A stretch of 64,000 nucleotides of DNA from Buchnera aphidicola (Aphis fabae) (GTDB lineage Bacteria; Pseudomonadota; Gammaproteobacteria; Enterobacterales; Enterobacteriaceae): assembly GCF_009069125.1 (NCBI RefSeq), contig NZ_CP042427.1:124001-188000 (forward strand), written 5' to 3'. How positions within the stretch are numbered: position 1 is the stretch's first letter; each line of letters starts with the position of its first letter. The notes under the pieces are model-generated. The model saw only the letters and a program-made list of their open reading frames with translations, did no database searches and was not told where the DNA came from. The position numbers were made by a program, and so were the translations under genes. Positions 29,308-39,090 of the stretch are shown in pieces.

Positions 29308-30237
29308 ATGGCTTTATTTGCTATGTTATTTCCAGGTCAAGGTGTTCAATATATAAACATGTTATCTTCTTTTTTACAAAAAGAAAAACTTTTTCAAAAC
29401 ACTTTCAAAGAAGCATCAGAACATATAGGTTATAATTTATTAAAACTCATAAGAGAAGGACCGTTAAACAAAATAAATAATAGTAAATATACACAACCAA
29501 TAATATTAACTTCATCAATTGCAATTTATAAACTTTGGAAAAAATGTAATGGAAAAAATCCATTATTTATGTCTGGACATAGTTTAGGAGAATATTCTGC
29601 ATTAGTTTGTTCTAATGCTTTAAAATTTAGTGATGCATTAAAAATTGTTGCTTTACGTGGACAATATATGGAAAAAGTAACGTTAAATCGATCATGTTTA
29701 GTAAAAGCTATAATTGGTTTAAATAAAAATATTGTTAAGAAAATTTGTCGAAAATATACATCAAATACTGTTTCTATTGCAAGTATTAATTCTGATAATC
29801 AAATAATTATTTCGGGAGATAAGCTAGATGTATACCAAGCAAGCTTAGATTGCAAAAAAAATGGAGCTCAATTTATATTTGATATTAATCTCAACATACC
29901 AGTACATAGTTATTTAATGAAACCAGTGGCTAAAAAAATTAAACATATATTAAAAAATATCGAAATAAAAAAACCTAAAATACCAGTGATCAATAATGTA
30001 GATGTAAAATGCGAAAATAATAGTGAAAATATCAAGAAAGCATTAATAAAGCAAGTATATAAAACTGTAAGATGGAAAGAAATAATAGATTTTATACAAT
30101 CAAAAAATATTTTTACTATGCTAGAAATTGGACCAAATAATATTTTAACTAATTTAAATAAAAAAAATATTAATTTAATATCTCTTAATACAAGTAATAA
30201 AAAATATTTTTTACAAGCTTTCAAAACAATAAATTAA
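29308..30237 (+). CDS. fabD: Malonyl-CoA:ACP transacylase
   Basis: Transfers malonyl from CoA to acyl carrier protein, supplying two-carbon units for fatty acid synthesis. 309 residues, equal to E. coli. The start has LFPGQGVQ, the nucleophile elbow is GHSLGEYSAL (Ser near 92), and the catalytic His is in IPVHSYLM. The ATG at 29308 is preceded by GAGAAGGTT. It is followed by fabG after 5 bases and then acpP, all on the same strand. Confidence 0.96.
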   Translation: MALFAMLFPGQGVQYINMLSSFLQKEKLFQNTFKEASEHIGYNLLKLIREGPLNKINNSKYTQPIILTSSIAIYKLWKKCNGKNPLFMSGHSLGEYSALVCSNALKFSDALKIVALRGQYMEKVTLNRSCLVKAIIGLNKNIVKKICRKYTSNTVSIASINSDNQIIISGDKLDVYQASLDCKKNGAQFIFDINLNIPVHSYLMKPVAKKIKHILKNIEIKKPKIPVINNVDVKCENNSENIKKALIKQVYKTVRWKEIIDFIQSKNIFTMLEIGPNNILTNLNKKNINLISLNTSNKKYFLQAFKTIN

Positions 30238-30242
30238 AAATA

Positions 30243-30974
30243 ATGAAAATTACAACAAAAACAGCTCTAGTGACAGGAGCAAATAAAGGAATTGGAAAAG
30301 CAATAGCTATAAAATTATTAGAACAAGGAATAAGAGTTATTGGCACATCTACTAATAAATATGGAGTGCAAACAATTAATAAATATTTAAAAAAAAATGG
30401 TTTCGGTTTCATTTTAGATTTAAAAGATACTAATTCGATTACAGAAAAAATTAAAGAAATTTATAAACATAAATATTCTATTGATATATTAGTTAATAAC
30501 GCTGGAGTTAAATTAGATAAATTATTAGTGCATATGAATAATACAGAGTGGGAAGATATAATAAAAATTAATTTAACATCTATATTCTATACTTCTAAAG
30601 CTGTTATTCGTTCTATGATTAAAAAAAAAGAAGGACGAATAATAACAATTAATTCTATAATTGGTTATACAGGCAATAAAGGTCAAATTAACTACAGTAC
30701 TGCAAAATCAGGTCTTATTGGATTTCATAAATCCTTAGCACTAGAAGTTGCTTCGAAAGGAATCACTGTTAATATGGTAGCACCAGGACTTATTCAAACA
30801 GATTTTATTAAAAATTTAAATATATTTCAATATAAAAAGTATCTGTCTAATATTCCAATGAAACGCTTGGGAAAAGCAGAAGAAATAGCAGATGCTGTAA
30901 TATTTCTATCTTCTAAAAAAGCTTCCTATATTACTGGACAAACATTACATATAAATGGTGGAATGTATATGTAA
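30243..30974 (+). CDS. fabG: 3-oxoacyl-ACP reductase
   Basis: NADPH-dependent reduction of beta-ketoacyl-ACP, a step of the fatty acid elongation cycle. Short-chain dehydrogenase of 243 residues (E. coli 244). The cofactor motif is TGANKGIGKAIA, NNAG is present, and the Ser-Tyr-Lys triad lies in INSIIGYTGNKGQINYSTAK. It starts 5 bases after fabD and ends 61 bases before acpP. Confidence 0.97.
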   Translation: MKITTKTALVTGANKGIGKAIAIKLLEQGIRVIGTSTNKYGVQTINKYLKKNGFGFILDLKDTNSITEKIKEIYKHKYSIDILVNNAGVKLDKLLVHMNNTEWEDIIKINLTSIFYTSKAVIRSMIKKKEGRIITINSIIGYTGNKGQINYSTAKSGLIGFHKSLALEVASKGITVNMVAPGLIQTDFIKNLNIFQYKKYLSNIPMKRLGKAEEIADAVIFLSSKKASYITGQTLHINGGMYM

Positions 30975-31035
30975 TATATATAATATAAAATATATTATAT
31001 GTAAAAACAACATATTCAACAGTGAGTAACATAAT

Positions 31036-31275
31036 ATGAATAATATTGAAAAGAAAATAAAAAAAATTATTGCAAAAAAATTAGATATAAAAATAGAAAA
31101 TATTACTAATAATTCTTCATTTTTAGAAGATCTTGGAGCTGATTCATTAGATATTGTAGAATTAATTATGACTTTAGAAGAAGATTTTAATATAGAAATA
31201 TCTGACAATGAAGCAGAAAAAATTAAAACAGTACAAAATGCTGTAAATTTTATTAATAGTAAACTTCAAGATTAA
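31036..31275 (+). CDS. acpP: Acyl carrier protein
   Basis: Carries acyl chains on a 4'-phosphopantetheine arm attached to the Ser of DSL. 79 residues (E. coli 78), acidic and helical. The attachment motif [11 protein letters not shown] puts Ser at residue 37, counting the initiator Met. Preceded by CAGTGAGTAAC. fabF and pabC-mltG, which follow acpP in E. coli, are missing, so tmk comes next after 51 bases. Confidence 0.97.
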   Translation: MNNIEKKIKKIIAKKLDIKIENITNNSSFLEDLGADSLDIVELIMTLEEDFNIEISDNEAEKIKTVQNAVNFINSKLQD

Positions 31276-31326
31276 AATTATTAAACTCTATTAAAAAATG
31301 AATTTATATGAAATATATAAAAAATA

Positions 31327-31962
31327 ATGATAAAAAACAAATTTATTGTAATTGAAGGATTAGAAGGTGCAGGGAAAACACATGCATGTACTTGTGTAAA
31401 AAATATTCTAAAAAATCATAATATTAAAAATATTATATTAGTTCGACAACCAGGAAGTACACCTATTGGAGAAGAAATAAGAAAATTAATTAAAACATAT
31501 TATACTGAAAAAATTACAAAAGAAACAGAACTATTATTAATATATGCAGCAAGAATGCAATTAGTAAAAACAATTATTCAACCAGCTTTAAATCGAGGAG
31601 ATTGGGTGATTTCAGACCGTCACGACCTATCTTCTTTAGCTTATCAAGGTGGAGGTTTAGGTATTAATGAAAATATTATTAATCAATTAAAAAATTTATT
31701 ATTAGGAGATTTTATTCCAGATTTAACTCTATATTTAGATGTTATGCCAGAAATTGGTTTACAAAGAGCATTAAAACGCAGTTCATTAGATAGAATAGAA
31801 AAAAGATCTTTAACATTTTTTAAAAAAACAAGAAAAAGTTATTTAAATAATATAAAATCAGACAAAAAAATTATTAAAATTAATGCTAATTTAGATATTA
31901 CAAACGTTACTCAAAATATCAAAAAGCAACTATTAAAATGGCTTCAAAAACAATTTATATGA
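31327..31962 (+). CDS. tmk: Thymidylate kinase
   Basis: Phosphorylates dTMP to dTDP. 211 residues (E. coli about 213). P-loop EGLEGAGKT at residues 10-18, the DR(H) motif VISDRHDLSSLAYQGGG near 95-111, and a LID region. Its stop overlaps the holB start in an ATGA arrangement at 31959-31962, so the two are translationally coupled, as in E. coli. Confidence 0.95.
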   Translation: MIKNKFIVIEGLEGAGKTHACTCVKNILKNHNIKNIILVRQPGSTPIGEEIRKLIKTYYTEKITKETELLLIYAARMQLVKTIIQPALNRGDWVISDRHDLSSLAYQGGGLGINENIINQLKNLLLGDFIPDLTLYLDVMPEIGLQRALKRSSLDRIEKRSLTFFKKTRKSYLNNIKSDKKIIKINANLDITNVTQNIKKQLLKWLQKQFI

Positions 31963-32942
31963 AACACTATCCTTGGCTCAAAAATCCATATAAAAGAATT
32001 ATTAAACAACATCAAATAAAAAAAACACATCATGCATTTTTAATAAAAACTGTAAGAGGATTAGGAGTATTTACATTAGTTTGGAATATTAGCACATGGT
32101 TACTATGTAATGAAATAAATGGAATCGAATCTTGTAAAAAATGTCATAGTTGTCAACTAATGTCATCAGGAAACCATCCAGATTGGCATCAATATATGAA
32201 AAATAGAAATGAAATTATTACTATTGATCATATTCGTGAAATTAATGAAAAAATATTTAAATATCCACAACAAGGAAAAAATAAAATAATATTTTTATCT
32301 AATATTCAAAAGTTGACAGAATCTGCAAAAAATGCATTATTAAAAACTTTAGAAGAACCACCAAAAAACACTTGGTTTTTTTTAATAGATTATAGAAACA
32401 TAATAATTAATTCTACATTACATAGCCGTTGTTTAATATATAGATTATTTCCTCCACAAGAAAAAAATAGTTTAAATTGGTTAAAAAATCAAAATTTATT
32501 AAATAAAACATTTAATGTAATTTCATTACGTATTAACCAAGGCTCACCAATATCTGCTAAAAAATTTATTAATAATGGACTTTGGGAGGAAAGAAAAAAT
32601 TTATTTGTATTTTTTTTAAGATCCATTAAAAATTACAACCTACTAAAAATATTACCAATTTTATCCATGAATAATACTTTATTAAAAATAGATTGGATTT
32701 GTCTATTATTATTTGATGCTATACAAATCTATTTTAACATAAAAAAACAATTAATTAATTTTGATCAATTAGAATTAATTCAATTTTTTTCTCATAATTA
32801 TAATTATTTTACTTTAAATCAAAGTATTCAAACCTGGACCAAATGTCGATATAGATTATCAAATATACCTGGTATTAACAATGAATTATTATTATTAGAA
32901 CAATTACTTAAATGGGAAAAAATTTTAGGTTTTATTGTTTAA
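31959..32942 (+). CDS. holB: DNA polymerase III subunit delta'
   Basis: Part of the clamp loader that loads the sliding clamp. I start it at the ATG at 31959, overlapping the tmk stop: this gives MKHYPWLKNPYKR, matching the E. coli start MRWYPWLR, and 327 residues (E. coli 334). The zinc-binding cysteines fall at 50, 59, 62 and 65, the same numbers as in E. coli. KTLEEPPKNTWFFL and the SRC motif (LHSRCLIY) are the clamp-loader sensor region. The Walker A loop is degenerate, as usual for delta'. An upstream in-frame ATG at 31938 lies deeper in tmk and is less likely. Confidence 0.95.
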   Translation: MKHYPWLKNPYKRIIKQHQIKKTHHAFLIKTVRGLGVFTLVWNISTWLLCNEINGIESCKKCHSCQLMSSGNHPDWHQYMKNRNEIITIDHIREINEKIFKYPQQGKNKIIFLSNIQKLTESAKNALLKTLEEPPKNTWFFLIDYRNIIINSTLHSRCLIYRLFPPQEKNSLNWLKNQNLLNKTFNVISLRINQGSPISAKKFINNGLWEERKNLFVFFLRSIKNYNLLKILPILSMNNTLLKIDWICLLLFDAIQIYFNIKKQLINFDQLELIQFFSHNYNYFTLNQSIQTWTKCRYRLSNIPGINNELLLLEQLLKWEKILGFIV

Positions 32943-32972
32943 TCTTAATTTTTACATTAAAGAGATAAAATT

Positions 32973-33746
32973 ATGTTTTTAATTGACTCTCATTGTCATC
33001 TTGACCAACTAAATTATAATGAATTACATAAAAACATAGAAGATATGCTGAAAAAATCACATAAAAATTCTGTAAAAAAATTTTTAACAGTATCTACTTC
33101 TATTAGTAATTTTTATAATATAAAACAATTATTTGATAAATATAATTCTGTTTTTTATTCCTGCGGTGTACATCCTTTGTATTGTCAAAAAGAAATAAAA
33201 AATTTTAATCAATTACAAGTATTATCTACAAACAAACGTGTTATTGCCTTAGGTGAAACAGGTTTAGATTATCATTATTCAATTCAAACAAAAGAAATAC
33301 AACAATATTTTTTTCGAAAACATATACAAATTGCAATACAATTAAATAAGCCCATTATAGTACATACAAGAAATGCTATAGACGATACAATAAGAATATT
33401 AAAAGAAGAAAATGCAGAAAAATGTGGAGGTATTTTGCACTCCTTTACCGAAAATGATGTAATAGCATTTAAATTATTAGATCTAGGATTTTATATTTCT
33501 TTTTCTGGAATTATTACTTTTAAAAATTCAATTCAATTACGAAACACACTAAAAAAAATACCGTTAGAAAATTTATTAATCGAAACAGATGCTCCATATT
33601 TATCACCTGTTCCATATAGAGGAAAAGAAAATCAACCAGCATATTTGCTTGATATAGCAAAACATATTTGTTTAATAAAAGAAATACATTTAGAAAAATT
33701 TGCTAAAATTATAAAAAATAATTTTTATACATTATTTAAATTTTAA
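32973..33746 (+). CDS. ycfH: TatD-family metal-dependent hydrolase
   Basis: Amidohydrolase-fold protein of the TatD family; E. coli YcfH is reported to have deoxyribonuclease-like activity, but its physiological role is unclear. 257 residues (E. coli about 265). Metal ligands: His7 and His9 in DSHCHLD, Glu in [10 protein letters not shown], His in VHTRNA and HSFTEN, and Asp in [14 protein letters not shown]. Its place after holB and before ptsG is the same as in E. coli. Confidence 0.9.
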   Translation: MFLIDSHCHLDQLNYNELHKNIEDMLKKSHKNSVKKFLTVSTSISNFYNIKQLFDKYNSVFYSCGVHPLYCQKEIKNFNQLQVLSTNKRVIALGETGLDYHYSIQTKEIQQYFFRKHIQIAIQLNKPIIVHTRNAIDDTIRILKEENAEKCGGILHSFTENDVIAFKLLDLGFYISFSGIITFKNSIQLRNTLKKIPLENLLIETDAPYLSPVPYRGKENQPAYLLDIAKHICLIKEIHLEKFAKIIKNNFYTLFKF

Positions 33747-33802
33747 AATAAAATATATTATTTAATAATTTATATTTTATATATACTTAGGAGTTTTTTG
33801 AT

Positions 33803-35236
33803 ATGTTTAAAAATGTATTTTCAAACCTTCAAAAAATCGGAAAATCACTTATGTTGCCTGTTTCGGTATTGCCGATCGCAGGAATATTACTTGGTATAGG
33901 ATCTGCTCATTTTAGCTTAATACCAGATACTATTTCTGAAATTATGGCTCAAACAGGAGGTTCGGTTTTTTCAAATATGCCATTAATTTTTGCAATTGGA
34001 GTTGCTTTAGGATTTAGCAATAATGATGGTGTAGCAGCTTTAGCTGCAGTTGTTGCATATAGTATTTTAATTAAAACATTATCTGTACTTGAACCAAGTA
34101 TATTACACTCAAATATTGAGACAATAAAAAATAAAAATTTTTCTGATATAGGAATATTGGGAGGAGTTATAGCAGGAGCTATTTCTGCATATATGTTTAA
34201 TAAATTTTATAAAATTCAACTACCTGAATATTTAGGATTTTTTGCAGGAAAAAGATTTGTTCCTATTATTTCAGGTCTATCTTCAATATTTATAGGATTA
34301 GTATTATCTTTTATTTGGCCATCAATTGCAAAAAAAATTCAAATATTTTCCCAATGGGCTGCTTACCAAAATCCAATTTTTGCTTTCTCTCTATATGGTT
34401 TGGTAGAAAGGGCATTAGTACCATTTGGTTTGCATCATATATGGAACGTTCCATTTCAAATGCAAATTGGAGAATATACCAACTCTATTGGACAAGTATT
34501 TCATGGGGATATTGCAAGATATATGGCTGGAGATTCTACTGCTGGCAATTTATCAGGTGGATTTATTTTTAAAATGTATGGTCTACCAGGAGCCGCATTA
34601 GCAATTTGGCATGCAGCAAAAAAAGAAAACAAAAAAAAAATAGGTAGCATTATGATTTCTGCTGCTTTAACAGCTTTTTTAACTGGAATTACTGAACCAA
34701 TTGAATTTTCATTTATATTAGTTGCTCCAATATTATACGTTGTTCATGCTTTTTTAGCAGGTTTATCTTTTCCATTATGTATTTTTTTAAATATGCGCGC
34801 TGGAACAAGTTTTTCTCATGGATTTATAGATTTTATAGTATTAAGTGGACATAGCAATCAACTATTTCTTTTTCCCATTATTGGTATTTTATATGGTACT
34901 TTATATTATATTATATTTTATTTTCTAATAGTTACATTTAACTTACAAACTCCAGGAAGAGAATACGATCAGAATAATACTATTACAAAAAATAATATTG
35001 AAATAGCACCTGATATTATTATCGCTTTAGGCGGAAAAGAAAACATTAAAAATTTAGACGCTTGTATTACTCGGTTACGCATTACAGTCTTGGAAATATC
35101 AAAAGTAAATAAAATTGCTTTAAAAAACCTAGGAGCAGCGGGAATAGTCATATCAGGATCAGGAATACAAGCTGTTTTTGGCACTAGATCTGAAAATATT
35201 AAAACAGCGATGGATGAATATATAAATAAAACATAA
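33803..35236 (+). CDS. ptsG: PTS glucose transporter subunit IICB
   Basis: Imports and phosphorylates glucose using phosphate from EIIA-Glc. 477 residues, equal to E. coli. Residues 1 to about 385 form the membrane EIIC domain with about ten hydrophobic segments and the [10 protein letters not shown] substrate motif; the C-terminal EIIB domain has the phosphorylated Cys at 421 in LDACITRLR, the same number as in E. coli. The ATG at 33803 follows TAGGAG. With pykA and zwf it marks glucose as a carbon source. A GC-rich stem-loop follows the stop. Confidence 0.97.
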   Translation: MFKNVFSNLQKIGKSLMLPVSVLPIAGILLGIGSAHFSLIPDTISEIMAQTGGSVFSNMPLIFAIGVALGFSNNDGVAALAAVVAYSILIKTLSVLEPSILHSNIETIKNKNFSDIGILGGVIAGAISAYMFNKFYKIQLPEYLGFFAGKRFVPIISGLSSIFIGLVLSFIWPSIAKKIQIFSQWAAYQNPIFAFSLYGLVERALVPFGLHHIWNVPFQMQIGEYTNSIGQVFHGDIARYMAGDSTAGNLSGGFIFKMYGLPGAALAIWHAAKKENKKKIGSIMISAALTAFLTGITEPIEFSFILVAPILYVVHAFLAGLSFPLCIFLNMRAGTSFSHGFIDFIVLSGHSNQLFLFPIIGILYGTLYYIIFYFLIVTFNLQTPGREYDQNNTITKNNIEIAPDIIIALGGKENIKNLDACITRLRITVLEISKVNKIALKNLGAAGIVISGSGIQAVFGTRSENIKTAMDEYINKT

Positions 35237-35242
35237 AAAAGG

Positions 35243-35266
35243 GGGTGAGTAAAGCTTCACTCGCCC
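35243..35266 (+). terminator. Stem-loop after ptsG
   Basis: GGGTGAGT (35243-35250) pairs with ACTCGCCC (35259-35266) with one G-U pair and an 8-base loop, 6 bases after the stop. It is by far the most GC-rich point of the region. No T run follows, so efficiency as an intrinsic terminator is uncertain. Confidence 0.6.
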
Positions 35267-35318
35267 AATAATTAATAAAATATGTTTCACAAAAATATAT
35301 GAGTAAAAAAATTTAATT

Positions 35319-35663
35319 ATGAATAATCATTTAATTTTTCAAAAAATTATAAAAAGAGAAATCTCATCAAATATTTTATATCAAGATCAAATAGTAACTG
35401 CTTTTGAAGATATCAATCCCAAAGCTCCTATACATATACTAATTGTACCAAACGATTTCATAAAAACAGCAAACGATATAAATCAAAAAAATCAAAATAT
35501 TATTGCACATATGTTTTGTATTGCAATAAAAATGGCAAAAGAAAAAAAAATTAGCAAAGATGGATATAAAATAATTATTAATTGCAATAAAAATGGAGGT
35601 CAAGAAATAAATTATTTACATATGCATTTATTAGGTGGAATTAAACTAAAAACATTATATTAA
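35319..35663 (+). CDS. hinT: HinT purine nucleoside phosphoramidase (HIT family)
   Basis: Hydrolyses AMP-lysine and related phosphoramidates. 114 residues (E. coli about 119). The fold is full length through [16 protein letters not shown]. In E. coli, as I recall it, this segment reads VYHIHMHLLGG: the second and third His of the triad are present here as His101 and His103, but the first is Tyr99. The C-terminal tail after GG is shortened. Gene order ptsG-hinT-lpoB follows E. coli without fhuE and ycfL. Confidence 0.92.
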   Translation: MNNHLIFQKIIKREISSNILYQDQIVTAFEDINPKAPIHILIVPNDFIKTANDINQKNQNIIAHMFCIAIKMAKEKKISKDGYKIIINCNKNGGQEINYLHMHLLGGIKLKTLY

Positions 35664-35692
35664 AAAATATAATTCTTGTAAAAGGTAATAAT

Positions 35693-36238
35693 TTGAGTAA
35701 GAGCTCAGTATTTTTATTTATTATTTTATTATGTATTAATAGCTGTTCACTTTTTCAAACAACACACATTTCTTTAAAAGAAAGTAACACTGCTGAAGAA
35801 AATACAAATCTTATTTTTTTAAATTTTAAAAATTCCATTGAAAATATTATTTCAGAAATGTCTAATGATAAAAGCATCTTTTTTTCTAAAAAAATATCGT
35901 TATACATTAATATATTAAGAAATGAAAGCAATATTTTTTTAGAAAATAAAAAATTAACGAATGTTATAAACAATCAAGTTTCAAAAAAAATAAACACATT
36001 TAGTATTATTAATGCTAATCAAATTAATAAAAGTAAAAAAGAATTAGGATTATCTGAAAAAAATCAATTTTTGAATATAAGTACTGCAATATTATTGGCT
36101 AGAAACAACAATGCAACATACTATCTTGATAGCAGTATTATTATTGATAATAAATCATTATTATTAAAAATTAAATTAATACTTGTACAAACAGGAGAAA
36201 TTATATTTTATAAAACAAAGACTCTTGATTTTTTATAA
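35693..36238 (+). CDS. lpoB: Outer-membrane lipoprotein LpoB, activator of PBP1b
   Basis: LpoB reaches from the outer membrane through peptidoglycan to stimulate PBP1b. 181 residues (E. coli about 213). It starts with TTG at 35693, after AAAAGGTAA. The signal peptide ends in the lipobox INSC, with the lipidated Cys at residue 18. The N-terminal Pro-rich disordered stretch of E. coli LpoB is mostly lost. The C-terminal part is clearly homologous: KSKKELGLSEKNQFLNISTA and LKIKLILVQTGEII parallel the E. coli sequence. The call is supported by its place after hinT. Confidence 0.85.
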   Translation: MSKSSVFLFIILLCINSCSLFQTTHISLKESNTAEENTNLIFLNFKNSIENIISEMSNDKSIFFSKKISLYINILRNESNIFLENKKLTNVINNQVSKKINTFSIINANQINKSKKELGLSEKNQFLNISTAILLARNNNATYYLDSSIIIDNKSLLLKIKLILVQTGEIIFYKTKTLDFL

Positions 36239-36437
36239 AATACATATTAATTATAAATTATTAAAATGTTTAATAGAGTAGATCTTTCTACTAAAATTTA
36301 TATTATAAAATATATATTTTTAATATTTAAATAAAAAATATATTTTACGAATTATAAACAGTAGAAAGTTCTAACTCTTAATTTTTTATATTAAAATTTT
36401 TTTAAAAATTAATTAAAAGAATAACTTACGATACAAA

Positions 36438-37544
36438 TTAAAATTGATAAACTAGTCCAGCACCAATAATATTATCTGTAGAAATTTTGTTTGTTTTAAT
36501 AAAATCATTTTCTTTTAATAAATTAATTTTATAGTTCATATAAGTTGAAATATTTTTATTAAATTCATAACGAGTCGAAATATTAATTTGTTTTGCTAAA
36601 CCTAATTCACTTTTTTCAGAACCATTAATATTGTAGCCTTTAGACTCTAAATAGCTTAAAGAAGGACGAAATCCAGATTTAAAACTATATTCTGCAATTG
36701 CTTCAATATTTTGTGTTTCATTTATATAACTATTACTATGAACATTATGAGGTGTTAAATTTCTTGCAGCACCGTAAAAAGCAGCAATATATACATTGTT
36801 AGCATCATATTTAAAACCTAATCCATATGCACTTACAGATTCATTTTTTAAATTTTTGTCTACTGTAGATTGAGGTCTTTTAGATGTAAAACAAGAACCA
36901 ATTGCAGTCAATCCTGAATGACTGTCATATTTTAAGGATGCACCCCAGCCTGAATTATTTTTTTGATTTGCACTTCTGTTTTTAGTTTCATCTTGATATT
37001 GCAATGCAAAACTAACTCCATTAACTAAACCAAAAATATTATCATTTCTATAAGTAAGTAAACTACTATTTCTACTTACCATATAATTATCATTATATGC
37101 AAAAACACTGTCATTTTTAATATATGGAGAATAATTAATTAAAGATTCTACATCATGAATAACACCATAATTTCTACCATAATCTATAGATCCTAAATTA
37201 CCATATTTCAAACCAGCATATCCTAAACGTATAGTACTAGATTGTTGTTTATTCATTAAGTCTTCAGGCATAAAAAAATCAGTTTTATATTCTATTTTTG
37301 CATAACTAGAAAGTTTATTAGTAATATTAACTTTTCCGGATAATCCTAAAATACCATTTGTATTATCTTCTTTCGAAGTAATTTTAGTAGATAAAAATTG
37401 ATTAGAAAAATCATGATTAGGATTTATACTGCCATATAATTCTAATTTATTACCATTTTTATTAAAAATTTCTGCAGCTGTAACTGCACTGCTAGTCGCA
37501 AATAATATTGGTATTAACATTGATAAAGATTTTTTTTTGTTCAT
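36438..37544 (-). CDS. OmpF/OmpC-type general porin
   Basis: Trimeric outer-membrane porin. 368 residues. The signal peptide ends VTA, and the mature start AEIFNKNGNKLELYGSI matches OmpF/OmpC/PhoE. The 16-strand barrel ends in the C-terminal Phe (GAGLVYQF) recognised by the Bam machinery. RLGYAGLKYGNLGSIDYGRN is the constriction-loop (L3) approach. Its place beside asnS is that of ompF in E. coli, but the sequence alone does not separate OmpF from OmpC, so no symbol is given. With OmpA it forms the main outer-membrane protein pair of this window. Confidence 0.9.
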   Translation of the reverse strand: MNKKKSLSMLIPILFATSSAVTAAEIFNKNGNKLELYGSINPNHDFSNQFLSTKITSKEDNTNGILGLSGKVNITNKLSSYAKIEYKTDFFMPEDLMNKQQSSTIRLGYAGLKYGNLGSIDYGRNYGVIHDVESLINYSPYIKNDSVFAYNDNYMVSRNSSLLTYRNDNIFGLVNGVSFALQYQDETKNRSANQKNNSGWGASLKYDSHSGLTAIGSCFTSKRPQSTVDKNLKNESVSAYGLGFKYDANNVYIAAFYGAARNLTPHNVHSNSYINETQNIEAIAEYSFKSGFRPSLSYLESKGYNINGSEKSELGLAKQINISTRYEFNKNISTYMNYKINLLKENDFIKTNKISTDNIIGAGLVYQF

Positions 37545-37620
37545 AATTTTTAAATTACCTTATTAGTAAATTTAATATAAATCAAACAATTATAAAAATA
37601 ATTTGATATAAAAAATTTAT

Positions 37621-39021
37621 TTAAAAATGAGAGCTTTTAACAGTACGAGGAAATGGAATAATATCTCTTACATTAGAAACTCCAGTAATATAAGAAATAA
37701 ATCGCTCAAAACCCATTCCGAAACCTGAATGTTGAACAGTACCATAACGTCTAAGATCTCGATACCACCAATATTCTTCTTTTTTTAAACCTAACTCAGA
37801 TAAACGTAAATCTAATATAGAAATACGTTCTTCACGTTGAGAACCACCTATTAATTCACCCACACCTGGAACTAAAATATCCATTGCTGCAACAGTTTTT
37901 TCATCATTATTTAATCTCATATAAAACGCTTTTAATTCTTTAGGATAATCAGTAATTATTACAGGTCTTTTAAAGTGTTTCTCAACAAGATAACGTTCAT
38001 GTTCAGAACTTAAATCTATTCCTGGGACAATATTTTTATCAAATTTATTTCGAGAATTAATTAAAATATTTATAGCATCAATATACTTTATACGTATAAA
38101 ATCTAATAACAAAAACTTTTTAAGACGATTAATTATATCACTATCAATATAATTTTTAAGAAATTTAATATCTTCAATACAATTTTTTAAAACATCTTTA
38201 CAAACATATTTTAGCATTTCTTCTGCAAATTTAGATATTTCATTTAAATTTACAAAAGATGACTCAACTTCTAACATCCAAAATTCCGCTAAATGACGAA
38301 TGGTATTTGAATTTTCAGCTCTAAAAGTTGGTCCAAAAGTATATACTTTAGATACAGAACAAGCATATGTTTCTAAATTAAGTTGTCCCGAAACAGTTAA
38401 AAAAGATTCTTTTCCAAAAAAATCTTTTTTAAAATCAACGGAACCATTATCTTTTTTAGGAATATCTTTCATATTTAATGTTGAAACATTAAACATTTCT
38501 CCAGCACCTTCTGCATTAAAACCAGTAATAATAGGTGTTGGAATCCAATAGTAACCTTTTTTATGTAAAAATTTATGTAATGATTGAAATACATAATTTC
38601 TTATCCTTACTATCACCCCAATTAAATTTGTTCTTCCACGTAAATGTGCTACTTCTCGCAAATATTCTAGACTATGTTTTTTCGCAGAAATTGGATAAGT
38701 ATCTGGATTTTCAACCCATCCTAACACCTGAACTTCTATTGCTTGAATCTCATATTTTTGTTTTTCACCTAAAGATAAAATAAGCTTACCTTTAATTAAT
38801 ACAGAACATCCAATAGTTAAACGAAGTATTTCTTTATCATAATTGTATAAAGTATTATTAGCAATAACTTGTATTGAATGAAAACATGAACCATCATATA
38901 CTGTAATAAAAGAAAACCCAGATTTTGAACTTCTACGATTTCGAACCCATCCATATACAGTAATTGAACTATTTAAGATAATATCATTTTGATATATTTT
39001 CGATATTGATACTGTATTCAT
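37621..39021 (-). CDS. asnS: Asparaginyl-tRNA synthetase
   Basis: Class II synthetase charging tRNA-Asn. 466 residues, equal to E. coli. The N-terminal OB-fold anticodon domain ([17 protein letters not shown]) is followed by the catalytic domain: motif 2 [20 protein letters not shown] and motif 3 [15 protein letters not shown], then [10 protein letters not shown]. It lies between pncB and the porin gene, in the same order as E. coli pncB-asnS-ompF. Confidence 0.97.
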   Translation of the reverse strand: MNTVSISKIYQNDIILNSSITVYGWVRNRRSSKSGFSFITVYDGSCFHSIQVIANNTLYNYDKEILRLTIGCSVLIKGKLILSLGEKQKYEIQAIEVQVLGWVENPDTYPISAKKHSLEYLREVAHLRGRTNLIGVIVRIRNYVFQSLHKFLHKKGYYWIPTPIITGFNAEGAGEMFNVSTLNMKDIPKKDNGSVDFKKDFFGKESFLTVSGQLNLETYACSVSKVYTFGPTFRAENSNTIRHLAEFWMLEVESSFVNLNEISKFAEEMLKYVCKDVLKNCIEDIKFLKNYIDSDIINRLKKFLLLDFIRIKYIDAINILINSRNKFDKNIVPGIDLSSEHERYLVEKHFKRPVIITDYPKELKAFYMRLNNDEKTVAAMDILVPGVGELIGGSQREERISILDLRLSELGLKKEEYWWYRDLRRYGTVQHSGFGMGFERFISYITGVSNVRDIIPFPRTVKSSHF

Positions 39022-39038
39022 AATTTTTTCCCTTATAC

Positions 39039-39070
39039 CTTATTTCTTAAAGAATAGCTATAGAAATAAG
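39039..39070 (-). terminator. Stem-loop between pncB and asnS
   Basis: CTTATTTCT (39039-39047) and AGAAATAAG (39062-39070) form a 9-bp stem, 20 bases after the pncB stop and 18 bases before the asnS start on the minus strand. There is no T run behind it. It may reduce read-through or process the transcript. Confidence 0.4.
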
Positions 39071-39090
39071 TTTTATCAAAATTACCAATC

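Noticed and set aside
31938..31958. Earlier ATG for HolB inside tmk
   Set aside because: The ATGA junction at 31959 gives the conserved start and puts the zinc cysteines at the E. coli positions.
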